Both the position numbers and the translations under genes were made by a program. From assembly GCF_033473495.1 (NCBI RefSeq), contig NC_088940.1, positions 2,542,001-2,606,000 of the forward strand: a stretch of DNA of 64,000 nt, read 5' to 3'. This document shows, piece by piece, positions 1 through 10,287 of this stretch; the first letter of the stretch is position 1, and each line of letters begins with the position of its first letter. The notes under the pieces were generated by a model. It searched no databases, was not told the origin of the DNA, and worked only from the letters and a program-made list of their open reading frames with translations. The stretch is from Cercospora beticola. Its lineage: Eukaryota > Ascomycota > Dothideomycetes > Mycosphaerellales > Mycosphaerellaceae.

Positions 1-321
1 GTTCAGAGGATGAGTGAACCATTCGACACAAGAGAATTTCCCTCCATTATTTTCGCAGCTCGGCGAGAGGCAGCCGTATGCCCGTCTAAACTCCAGGGGC
101 AGCTTTTCTGCGAATAGCTGAGCTCAGATATGGAGTAGCGATGGAGTTTGGGAGGATTGAAGAGAGAAGGGCTCAGAACGCGCCCGTCTTGCCGCAGTTC
201 GGTATGAATTGTGGCATTGGAAGTTAATGCAACGTTGAAACGTTACAAACCATCCTGGTACCTGAACTCAGGGACATACAGACCGAACGACTTTTCTGAT
301 GGAAATATTCAAGCAGTGCCA
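1..321. other. intergenic, no gene seen
   Basis: There is no open frame with a credible start, splice pattern or conserved protein here. It would be the 3' flank of the small secreted-protein gene that ends at 322 on the minus strand. Confidence 0.5.
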
Positions 322-651
322 CTAGAGTCCTTCACCCTCACTCGCTGCTTCAGCCGACTGCGACCTCCCTCCTGATCCCGAGCAGACTTCTGGTGGACAA
401 CTACGGAAACCCAGTACACAGTCTCCGCATCGGAATCCGCAGCAGTTCACATCAAACGTGCAACGTGTGACCTCGCAGTGATTATGACCTTGTCTGGGAA
501 ACATTTCCTATAAAATCCAAGTGAGCTTTTGGTTGCAGAAGATAAATACATTGGATGGAGTTAGGTACAACGCCGGATTAGGCGTGATGGCAGAGGCCGA
601 GGTGAGCATGCCCAAAGAGATCAAGGTGATCGCGAGACTCTTGAGCAGCAT
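322..651 (-). CDS. putative small secreted cysteine-rich protein, two exons
   Basis: Model: exon 1 at 651..550, intron 549..508 (42 nt, GTATTT...TATAG, phase 0), exon 2 at 507..322, giving 95 aa. Exon 1 encodes a classic secretion signal (MLLKSLAITLISLGMLTSAS, then A), with likely cleavage after ASA near residue 21. Exon 2 carries eight cysteines spaced C-x4-C-x5-CC-x3-C-x2-C-x6-C-x4-C, then a Ser/Gly/Glu-rich tail. Without splicing, exon 1 stops at a TAG that is itself the intron acceptor, and exon 2 has no signal peptide; the join gives a coherent product. The size, signal and even cysteine count are typical of apoplastic effector-like or antimicrobial proteins of fungi, but no family is recognised and the role is unknown. 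The intron is at the short end for fungi. The gene is divergent from the small secreted-protein candidate at 801, with only 149 bp between starts. Confidence 0.45.
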
Positions 652-800
652 GATTGACGGATACAGGGTCGATATTCGAATTGGGAGAGCATAAGCTGTT
701 GGTATTCGAGAAGATGGTAGCTTTGCTGCTGGAATCGGGAACAGTACCTATGCTGTACGCTGCGCCGACTGAAGTGGCTGTGGCATATCCATCGCACGCC

Positions 801-1021
801 ATGAAGCCCTTCACCCTCGCGGCTTTCATGCTGGCATTTGCCATGTCGGCTTTTGCCCAGGGCCCTGTTACATTGCCGACAGCCCGAATACGTGAGTCTC
901 GTGTATCTACTGCGAACGGAATGAGACGAGGCTGATTCGACCTGTTATCATAGGGGTATTGGGAATCACTGTCGATGCGAAGATGGCTCATGCTGGCAGC
1001 TGGATCCAAAAACAGAGGTAG
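801..1021 (+). CDS. putative small secreted protein, two exons
   Basis: Model: exon 1 at 801..891, intron 892..953 (62 nt, GTGAGT donor, CTGAT branch-like site, CATAG acceptor), exon 2 at 954..1021, giving 53 aa. The first 20 residues (MKPFTLAAFMLAFAMSAFAQ) form a strong signal peptide with an AxA-type cleavage site. The remaining ~33 residues contain no cysteine and match no family I know. The consensus donor sits exactly where the unspliced frame becomes unconvincing. A 151-codon minus-strand frame (578-1033) overlaps it; its composition is unremarkable and it also covers the exon of the neighbouring secreted candidate, so I treat it as a shadow. The function is unknown, and the model needs transcript support. 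Confidence 0.35.
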
Positions 1022-1550
1022 TCTGCCAACCAACTTCGGATAGGCAACTTATTCCGTGCCCAGCAGCTGAGCGCGTTCACGGGGCATGGTAAAAGATTGC
1101 TTTTACGAGCTCAGACTGGTGATATACCAAAGGCTTCTGGTGTCTCATAGGCAGAGAAACGTGTAGGAATTGGAGGACCACTTCAAGGCTACCAGGTGCG
1201 GTCCAAAGTCGGAAGGTCACGACGTTCTTCTGTCGTAGGTGAACAAAATGTCTTAGCTCTTTCTCTCTTGATAGCGATCTCGTGTGGTATGACGAATGAG
1301 GTGATGTTGTTGGTGGAAGAACGGGGGAGGTGCGGACGTGGAGGAGAAGCTTTCTAGGCATGCAGACTGCCGAGGCTTGGCAGTCGATGAAGCCTCAAAA
1401 TGTTCATGCACAACTACGTCCTGCCTTTCGCCGACGGCCACGTGAAATTTGTGGTTCTAAGCCTGCCGTGTAGATGTTGTATCTCTCCTCCACTGACTCT
1501 CCCCTTTAGCCTCGAAGCACCGCCACCAATGTGCTCGGATCAGTCCCATC
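1022..1550. other. intergenic, promoter side of the membrane-protein gene
   Basis: This is 529 bp with only short overlapping frames on both strands. An ATG at 1529 in another frame precedes the start at 1551 and could be a leaky upstream start. No other element was seen. Confidence 0.4.
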
Positions 1551-2558
1551 ATGGAGCAATCAGAAGCAGGCCGGCATCCTTCGCTGAACATTTGTGGTCT
1601 ACGAATTCCCGGCCCAGTGCTACCCATTATCCTTGCTATCTGGTTCCTGAGCACTAGGCTGCGACGTGAAAGGCATGGTCTACGATCTCCGATTACTGGC
1701 GACCATCTACGAATCCTCCTAGTAGTCACCCACTCACTGACCTACTTCTGGAGCATTTGGAATACCATACATCAAGACCAGCACTCGGAAACCCCAGTCA
1801 GCAACAATGCCTTGATCCTGATCGAATTCATCACTCTGACCTGGGGCGAAGCGTTTTTGCCAGAGTCGGATATCTGGCCTTACACACTGACATCAATCGG
1901 CTGGATAATGCTCGCTCTTCATCCACTGTCCAAGGCCACATCGCCTTCTTCGCGGGACATTTGGCTACCGCTGGTGTTGTCCCTCCCGTCAGCCTTGCAA
2001 ATGGGTGGAAGAGTCAGCTCAGGAGCAATGCTTAGCGGGATCTCGCTGCTCAGCACCGTGATCTTCGGCCTGGTCGATGGGCTAGGTGCCTTTGGGTCGT
2101 ACGGGAGTGTACTTGCTATACTCGCCCCACCGTGTCTTGCAGTATTGGTCCGACTGGCGTGCAAGAACGACTGCCTGCAGGGACTATGGCGTGCCATCTT
2201 CAAGCACTATCCTACAGAAAATCATATGCGGTGCGCCCAAGTCGTCGTTTCCGTGATCAACTTGGAAGCTGCCGGATGGATCGTGAGTAGTTTTCTGTGG
2301 TCCTGTCTACGCTGGCGATGGCTATTCTGGGGCGAGATCTCGAGAAACCCAGCTTTAACAATGTTCTCGCTAGCTGGAGGTGCTCTATTCTTCGCAATAC
2401 ATGCTCTGGGCAATTTGTTTCGGAATAGAGCGCCAATCGCAGACCCTGCCATGTTCGTCCAGAACTCATTGAGCGATTGCTTCCATGCAATTCAATGGAC
2501 GAATTGCATATATCTCGGACTGTGGCTACTCTGCGAAGTGGCGAGGATGTATCAATAG
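1551..2558 (+). CDS. multipass integral membrane protein, unassigned
   Basis: This is a single-exon frame of 335 aa starting at ATG 1551. Several hydrophobic stretches, probably seven or eight spans, are visible. They include residues ~20-34 (GPVLPIILAIWFL), ~50-66, the Ile/Leu-rich segments around 85-125, two adjacent spans around 150-200 (...GISLLSTVIFGLVDGLG...), and later spans near 235-250, 270-290 and 315-330. There are acidic and aromatic residues between spans but no motif that I can tie to a transporter, cyclase or receptor family. The protein is predicted to sit in a cellular membrane; its substrate and role are unknown. It lies convergent to the ABCA transporter (92 bp between stops), which gives no functional hint. 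Codon use looks like that of its neighbours. Confidence 0.7.
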   Translation: MEQSEAGRHPSLNICGLRIPGPVLPIILAIWFLSTRLRRERHGLRSPITGDHLRILLVVTHSLTYFWSIWNTIHQDQHSETPVSNNALILIEFITLTWGEAFLPESDIWPYTLTSIGWIMLALHPLSKATSPSSRDIWLPLVLSLPSALQMGGRVSSGAMLSGISLLSTVIFGLVDGLGAFGSYGSVLAILAPPCLAVLVRLACKNDCLQGLWRAIFKHYPTENHMRCAQVVVSVINLEAAGWIVSSFLWSCLRWRWLFWGEISRNPALTMFSLAGGALFFAIHALGNLFRNRAPIADPAMFVQNSLSDCFHAIQWTNCIYLGLWLLCEVARMYQ

Positions 2559-2650
2559 ATCTCCAATGGCCCAACAAGTAATACTGGCTAATGAAACCCT
2601 TTCAAATTCGGTCAGCCTGTGAGTTTATCGGTATCTATCGTGAGTATCTA

Positions 2651-5600
2651 TCATGATCTTTTTAACAACCTCGCTGCCAGTCCCTTCTTCATCTGTCCCT
2701 CAGAATTCTCCTCATCAACACCATGCCTCTCCACCACATTCAAGAAAACCTGATCCAGCGTCGCATGACTAACGCTGTAATCCCGAATTCCCATCTCTTC
2801 TCGACTGCTTTCCACAGCCCGGAACAAAGCTCCCATACTCCTCCCATCCAACAACCCATCTTCTTGTGAGCCCTCTTTCCTCTCCACTGGAACCGAGAAC
2901 CTCACCTGCCCGCCGACCGACCTCTCCGTCTCAGCAACAACAAACGTTCTTCTCACCCATGCCCACAGATCCTCTACATCTTTCAGACTCGATCTCGGAG
3001 CATCCTTGTGCACAACTTGCATATAGACTCTGTCACCAAAACGTTGATGTAAATCCGGAATCGTTCCAAGAGCCAACATTCTCCCCGCCATGATACCAGC
3101 ACGATCGCAAAGCGCGTCAGCTTCTTCCATACTATGCGTCGTGATCAGTAAACATCTTCCAGCAGATATAGCAGCCAGTGTTGCCCAAAGAGCTCTCTTT
3201 GCCGCTGCGTCCATACCCGAAGAAGGCTCATCAAGGAGAAGGACAGAAGGATTTGCGACAAGAGCGATACCGAGTGAGAGTTTCCGCTTCGTGCCACCAG
3301 ATAGCTTCTTGACCAGTTTATTCGTATGATCTGTCAATCCAAGACGAGTGATGATCTCATGAATGTTCTCATCCTTTTCCTTCCCAGTAACGCCTCTCGC
3401 GCGGGCGTAGAATTCGAGGTTCTCCTTCAGAGTCATGGAATCCACAGCATCGAATTGTGGACAGACGCCGAGGTGCTGTTTGGCGGCAACAGGAGTCTGC
3501 TTGAGATTGTCGCCAGAAATGTAGATTTCTGATCGACCGGAGAGAGAGTCGGGTGCAATGTCGCCGCGGATTAGAGAGATCATTGTGGACTTTCCTGCTC
3601 CGTTCGGACCAAGTAATGCGAACTTTTCCGAAGGCAAGATGCCGAAACTGACATCGTCGACGGCTTGGTTGCTTTTGAAGGTCTTAGAGATGTGTTGCAC
3701 GCGGAGACCTTCGTTTGCTGATGTCAAGCGGTTCATGTCCTCTGCTACATCGGAATCCGATCCGACTTCTTTTTCAGTGTCCTTGTTGCTGTGAGTTTTA
3801 CGGTTGGATCCAAGGCGGATACCAAAAGCTTCAAGGCTGCGACCAGATTCCCAGAAGATGAGGAACGCAACAAGCAGGAACGATTGCAGAACCAGATATA
3901 GTATCGGCCCTCCATACAGTGTGATACTGCCAGGATTCGTCGAGCGGAATGATCCAGCACAGGAAATGGCGTAGACGTTCATACAAACCATAAGTCCACG
4001 CATCAGACTGACAGCTGGACATATGAGACCAATCGTCCAGAACAAAATCTCCATCTGGCTGTAAATGACACTCAAGTCAGCCATGTCGACTGTCAGGAAG
4101 CAGCCGACGAAGAACAGCATGGCGATTACGGCTTGCAAGATGCAGGTCATTGCAATTGCGGCAAGCTGAGAAGTAGCGAATAGCGAGATGACATAAGCGT
4201 ATGCCGTGGCTGCCGTTCCGTAGAAGAGGAAAACAACGAACATGTAGCCCAGAGCGTAAAAGTTGTAGCCGTTGGTCAACCATATGACCGTCACCAGAAC
4301 GGCAATGAGCAGGAGAAAACAGAAGTCGAAGAGCGCGTATGCCGTCCAGAGTGGACCACTGAGAATGCCATTGGAGTACTGCATCGATCGGACCTTTTGT
4401 AATCGTTCACGAGTCGGGTACAGAGCGAAAAGACCGGGAAAGAGCACGAAACCCAGAGTGGTAAATACAGCGACAAGACTCTCGTAAAAGTCTCTTGGCG
4501 CATAACCTTTTACGAAGCTGGAGTGTGAAATCGCGATAGTGGTGTTCGTCAAGGCCATATCGAGCACACCTAGCATCTGCCAAGCGGGCCAGGATCCACT
4601 GGAGGAGTCAGCGAGCCATGCATACACCGGTGGCCCGTTTGGATCAATGAAGAAGCCTCCTCTGTCATTCGCTTGTGTTTGCACTCCATTGTTGATCTGC
4701 TGGTTGAAATTTGCCAGCGTGTCCACCGACACGGTTGAGTCCCAGTAATTTGAAGTGTCGGTACCATCATTGCAGTAATAAGATCCTGGATAACAAAATT
4801 GCTTCGTGGGAACAAGCGCAGCGAGTGTATCGTTCGTGATCGCGTCGGGAGGACCAAAGATCAGATTGTAGGAGATGTAGCCAGGGGTCAAGGCCGTCGG
4901 TGTGAATTGGTACGAAAACTGCTCGTCTGGATCTCTGCACTGTAAGCCTGATGAAGACACATTTACGAGAAAACGTGTAACGACACCAGCCACCACGAGC
5001 GGGACGAAGAGAGCCGCCACGTAAGGCATGAAATTGTGTTTCAGGATGGTCAGGCGTTTTCGAAACAGTGCTCTGGTCTGCTTAACAGGTCCGCAAGGCT
5101 TGCCGGTGTGCAACGACATAGAGCCATGTACCGCGGTGGCCTCGCTTGCCACGCTGTCTTTCTTCAAGTTGATGTAAGTGTTCTGTTGTTCCTCGTGCTT
5201 CATCTCATCAGCCAGCTGCAAGAATATCTTCTCGATGCTGGGGCCTTCGATCGCGTAGTTGGTGTCGTCATTCCGGTCAAGGTTTCCAAGAAGAAGAGTA
5301 AGTGATGCACTGTCCTTGGCCGTGAAGATAGTGTTGCCACCCTCTTGGCTCTCTGCAACACCTGTTGGCATGTTCTGAATAGGCTTTGCAGCACCTGGTA
5401 GCACCACACGGTAGCCTCCACCGAGAGAGTTCTTGAGTGTCGCCACAGTGCCTTCAGCTCTCATCTTGCCCTTCGACAACAGCGCGATGTGATCTGCCAA
5501 TACTTCACTCTCGTCCAAGAAGTGCGTGGTGAGGAGTAAGGTACGATGTCCTCGCTCGCGCAGAAGAATCTCCCAAATCTTACGACGCGCCAGCGGATCA

Positions 5601-7605
5601 ATACCAGAACTAGCTTCGTCGATGCAACACACTTGGCTGCCACCAGCCAGCATCATTGCCAGCTGCAGCTTTCTCTGCTGACCACCAGACAAGGTCTTGG
5701 ATTTGGCATTTGTTTTCTTCTTGAGGTCACAGCCTTCTATCAAGCGTTCCACCTCTGTCTTATTCTCGGCCCTCGCCATGGAAGGGTTTTTCAGTTTCTG
5801 GAAGAACGCAACGTGCTCTTTCACAGTCATATCGGGCCACATGACATTCTTCTGAGGACACAGCCCAATTCCACCGCTGCCATCAATGTCGATCTCGCCA
5901 TCTGTAATGCTTTCGAGACCGGCTATGCAGTTCATCGTCGTGGACTTCCCGCATCCATTTGCACCAAGAAGGACTGTGATTGACCCAGCATACAAGTCCA
6001 AGGACAGCTGATCCACCGCGAGGGTACGGTCACTCTTCTTTACGGCTTTGTTGTACCGCTTCGTGAAGTTCTTGATTCGGAGTGCGTTTCCTTGCATGTC
6101 GTCCTTTGACTTCAAGTATCGTCCACGGGAAGAGCTACCCCAGAGAAAGCGCTCAATGGCAATGGCGAATATAGGGTAAAGTGCAATCTGGAAGGCCAAG
6201 AATCCCAAGAAATGAGCAGGGGTGAGTGTCCACACATTGATCTCAAGTAAGTTAGTAAGCAATTCTGGATAGGTAGTGTTCGGCTTCAGAGGCTGGCTGA
6301 AGATCTCAGAAACAGCACCGGAGACCAAGAAGTAGACGAAGCTGCTTGGGGGGAACAGTAGCCCAGTAGCAGTCGCAGCAGCGTTGGATGTCGATTTCTG
6401 ACCAGACTGCGTGAATTGAGCGACAATGGCGAAGACAATGGCCGCGACTATTGCGCTAATCGCAGAGAGTTGCTGTCTTCGGAACAGCGAACTGGCCAGA
6501 ATGGAGAAGCTTGTCATTGCGAGCCCTGCCATGATGTACAGTAGCACGAACCAGCCAGTGCTCGAACGGGGGAATATGATAGCTCCCACGACCGCTCCAC
6601 AGATGATCCAACCTGGCATGTAGACAATATCGAATGCGAGATGTGTAGCAAGCATTCGCGCGACCAGGCTCTCGTAGCGTGATTTGTTTGGCATCTGCGC
6701 GTCAATCAATTGCAGCATGCCTTCCTCCCGTTGTCGGACTACGTGTCCTGTCAGATGATAGGCGATTCCGGCCATACCGATAAAGAGAGCGAATGCAATG
6801 GCCTGAGTGACCAGCAGTCCAAAGAACTTGCTGTCCTCGAAATCTTTCTGCGCCTGCGTCGTGGAGGTGAATGGGTATTGCAGGATAGTGTCTGGCAATC
6901 GTGATCCGTTGTTTCTCTCCGATATCAAAGAGTCGATTTGCCTTTGCAATGGGAGAGTATACAGTTGAACAGCATTGTCGTCTCTGTCGACACGAGCACC
7001 ACTAATGACACTGTCTTGCCACTAACGGTCGTTAGCATAGATCACAAATCAACGTAAAGACTTCTATTGCGGCAGATGATCAAGCACCGAGTTGCTTCCT
7101 CTGCGGCCAATATCGGGAACATAAGTCTGCTTACAATTGTGTAATTGAAGAGCTGGCCGGGGCCTTCTGCAGGTGAGCTCCAAAAGTCCACGGCGGCGAA
7201 GCAGTCGGTCACTCCCTTGCTGGAGCTAGGACAAACTCCAGGTATCTGATAGTCGTCCTTGAGAATAGTTACTGTTCGCCCGCCATTATTTGCCATGTCG
7301 CGCAGTTGGTCAATGATATAGCGAATGTCTTCTCCTTGAAGACCTCGATCCACGATGACGAACTTCTTCCTGGCATCTCCGACGGCGTCGAAAGCTTCTG
7401 GTAATGATCGGATCGGCGAGGGAGCGCCGATGCCATATCCTCCGTCGTTGTGTATCCAGTTCTTGATTGACGCGAGGATAACTGTGAGAACGACAGGAAA
7501 CGCGAGGGCTCGAATAAAGGTGCTGAGCCATCTTCGCCGTACAATCAGCAGCAGGTCCTTCTCAGTCAAAGTCCAAGTCTGCCCGAGAAATTGCGATATC
7601 CGCAT
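2651..7605 (-). CDS. full-size ABC transporter, subfamily A (ABCA)
   Basis: Exon 1 is 7605..7135 and exon 2 is 7021..2651. The intron 7134..7022 (113 nt, GTAAGC donor, GCTAAC branch, GTTAG acceptor) joins in phase 0 and gives ~1613 aa. The start is ATG 7605; the open frame continues upstream only to a TTG. The order is TMD1-NBD1-TMD2-NBD2. NBD1 has Walker A GANGCGKST near residue 510, signature LSGGQ near 600 and Walker B ending CCIDE. NBD2 has Walker A GPNGAGKST near 1290, signature LSGGT near 1395 and Walker B VLLLDEP. Each TMD begins with one span followed by a large extracytoplasmic loop (the second is Cys-containing) and then a cluster of five to six spans, as in ABCA proteins. The family moves lipids or amphipaths across membranes; the substrate here is unknown. 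Walker B of NBD1 reads DEASSGID where most have DEPSSGxD, so the two ATP sites may differ. Confidence 0.93.
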
Positions 7606-8733
7606 CTTGTCGTGTGTGGTTGTTCCCAAAGGAACTCTGAAGGAATGTCAATTGTGCAAGGGCAGAAGAACAGCTCCATATGGAGCGCTCCGCCGGGCTG
7701 TGCTAGATGTCGGAGTAGTGAGTGGCATTGCGGATGCCTGAAAGTATTTACGCTTGTAGCACAACACGAGCCGCCGCGAAACCATACCAATCCTTCCAAA
7801 ACTGGCCGCGGGCATTATTGGCCGAACGACTGCTATCGACCTGGGGTACCGCATGGGCCCTTTAGCGTGCGAAGAAGCTGCCAAGAACATTACGTCCTCA
7901 CATGCTTGCCCAGTGGGCAGGCTTGATTTGTTTTAGGGAGAGGCTTGTTGCTGCTCGCAACTCGTGTCGCGTAAAACGGCGGGGAGGACGACCGCATGCC
8001 AAGGCACGGCGGCAAGAATCAGCCAGTGAAAGCTACAGTAGAATGCAGCGCCTCATCTGCGGGCATCGAAGGATGCATTTAGTCGCAGTCCATGATGTCA
8101 AACCCGATGGTATGAGCCATAGAAAATGACTTGTTCTCCTCTCCTTTGTTTCAACGATCTGCAATGCCCGAGGCGCAGCACTGTTCCCGCGTCCTTCCCG
8201 AAAGAGTCAAAGCGAGATCGCTTGTCATGTCCAGTGACGAACGAGCCGGTGGCAGATGCACAGGCTCTCCGGTGGTATAATTGCCTGTCGAACTTTACAG
8301 ATGCTCGTTCTTGTGTCTTGAGGTATTTGAGGCACTTCTGAACGCGTCAGGAAGTTAGGAGATGGGGGAAGAGGAGGACTGTAAGAGCAACAAGGTTCAG
8401 CACTACGTGCAGTATGCCCGTGCCAAGTCTGAGATCTGCCAGGACGAAGTATCAGGTGAGGTCTGCCAGAGTCGAGTAGTCCATGGCGACGGCACGCTGT
8501 TCGTAAGAGAAAGCGATACAAGCTGTGAACTTGAGCATGCTTGCGAGTTTACTACAGCGGCAAAACCAAAGGCCCAGTTGCTTGAATTAGATTAGAAAAG
8601 CACCTAGCAGGGGCAGGAGCGAGGTCCTGTTCACGATCTTGGCATGCCCGACAAGCTCCGACCGCTTGCGCTTCTGTCGTTGCATGATGCCTGTCCTCCG
8701 TTCACATAGCCATTGAACACCACCACCGCCATC
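7606..8733. other. intergenic between ABCA and Fmc1 genes
   Basis: This is about 1.1 kb of divergent promoter space. Only short mutually overlapping frames occur, such as a 77-codon plus frame at 8362 with no recognisable features. I see no RNA gene or repeat. Confidence 0.4.
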
Positions 8734-9090
8734 ATGTCTCTCCAAGTCCAAGCACGCTCTCTCTACCGCCGCTTCCTACGCGAACTCCCAGCCCGTTCAC
8801 CCTCATTGCTCGCCAATCCATCACCCATGCAGAAGCACATCCGCGCAGACTTCGCAAGCCAACCGGGAGACTCGGCCTCATTGCAACATCAAACATCACA
8901 AAAATCACCCGAAAGACGGCTTGAAGAAGCCGAACAATACGTGCAATACCTTGCCGCGCAAAGAATGTATACAACTCTGGTGGAAAGATACAATCCTGGT
9001 ATGAACATGACCGAAGAGGAGCGCGTTCGCCTCACAGCGAGGAGAGTCGGAATGGATATGCCTGATGATATGTGGAGAGGACGTGGCTAG
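8734..9090 (+). CDS. fmc1: mitochondrial ATP synthase assembly factor Fmc1 (LYR protein)
   Basis: This is a single exon of 118 aa. The start is ATG 8734 (context ATCATGTCT); the open frame extends upstream only to a TTG at 8713. The N-terminus carries the LYR tripeptide of the complex-1 LYR superfamily (ARSLYRRFLRELP, residues ~7-19). The C-terminus contains the block YNPGMNMTEEERVRLTARRV, which is characteristic of fungal Fmc1. Fmc1 acts in the mitochondrial matrix with Atp12 in folding and assembly of the F1 alpha subunit at elevated temperature. The length suits filamentous-fungal orthologues. The middle (residues ~30-60) is Ser/Gln-rich and probably flexible. The assignment rests on motif memory, without alignment. 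Confidence 0.8.
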   Translation: MSLQVQARSLYRRFLRELPARSPSLLANPSPMQKHIRADFASQPGDSASLQHQTSQKSPERRLEEAEQYVQYLAAQRMYTTLVERYNPGMNMTEEERVRLTARRVGMDMPDDMWRGRG

Positions 9091-10287
9091 AGCACAACAG
9101 CTATGGATCTGTCTCAAATGCCAGCGGTTATTGAAAACGCAAAACAAGCCAGACAATTTCAGCGATGGCTCCATAACCCATCAACTACGCTGCCATCCCC
9201 ACATCACAGCCTGAAGACTAGCGGCAGACCTCTCGCATTCTCTAACACGCCAGTGCCTCTCTACACAATGAGGAAAACGACGAACTGAAACTGGACCAGA
9301 AGACTGCGATACACTGCAGAGCTGCAGTCGGAATAACCTTGCCTGGCCTCGTATCCATTTTAGCTTCGGTCAAGAATAGATCGAGCCATGTACGCGCGGT
9401 CAGTTCTGCTTTTCAAAAGAGACTCCCAAGCGAGACAATGGCGCATCTAGCCCGCGTAAAGGTAGTGAAACGACTCGTCCTGGCCAGTTTCACGCGCATA
9501 CCCTCATCGCTAACGCCAAGGAAAGCGGTCGCGGAGTCATGGTGAGAGGTCGGAAAGGGGTTAGTCACTGCTAGAATGCACGTCGCCCATCTACACGGAG
9601 GTTCCAGACCGCTCAAATGCACATCGAACGCCATCGTCCGTGTCGCGTTAGTCGATGTTGGCGCGATATCGTAGCACGTGGGGTCGCGGTCGCGGAGGAA
9701 ATCGAAAGCTTATCAGGAAGTCACATACGGTAGCATGAAATAATTGTTTTCGAATCACTTCATAATACAATAAATTTCCTCTTGCCTGCCTCTGGCTATC
9801 GGTCAAGATTGTCATCGTTTCTCTTCCATCCATTCCATACCCTCACATACAATGAAGCGCTCGTATGCCATCACAGTGTCGCTCACTCAAACAAGCATAG
9901 CTGAAGTAGCTTTTCCCCCTCAAGCCGCATGCTGCAACAACCCAACGCCACCCTCTCCCGTCCACGAATTTCCGGCATCATGCTTTTTGTCCCCTTTTGC
10001 ACAAGATACGTGACTGCCATTGCAGACTTCGTCATAAGCCGGTTGTATTGCTCCGAAATGTCTGGCCTCCGCTCCAACAGTAGGGCATCTCCTATGCAAG
10101 CAGTGCGGAAGGTCTCAAGCACCTTGATGCGCCGGAGGATGTTGAGAGCCTGAGAGCCAACAACAACTCTATCTGCGAGCAATTTTGCATCGGGCATCGC
10201 GCTGAGGCAGCTCTATTCTGGCTTTTGATCGTCACTGGCAGAGCTCGTAGGCCCATAGATGTAGGAATGTTCTTCGCCCAACGTGAT
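9091..10287. other. intergenic, convergent 3' flanks
   Basis: This is about 1.2 kb between the Fmc1 stop and the stop of the minus-strand nucleotidyltransferase gene. One 104-codon minus frame with a true ATG (10197..9883) reads as Leu/Arg-rich helix-like sequence. It matches no known family and overlaps a 74-codon plus frame, so I do not call it a gene. No other element was seen. Confidence 0.35.

Noticed and set aside
578..1033. 151-codon minus-strand frame opposite the secreted-protein candidate
   Set aside because: Its first-codon region and composition show no family or domain. Its stop lies in the other frame of the better-supported spliced gene on the same strand, and the opposite strand has a signal peptide plus consensus intron.
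9883..10197. 104-codon minus ATG frame between Fmc1 and the nucleotidyltransferase
   Set aside because: It has no family similarity, it overlaps an opposite-strand frame, and it lies in a convergent 3' region. I keep it only as a note.
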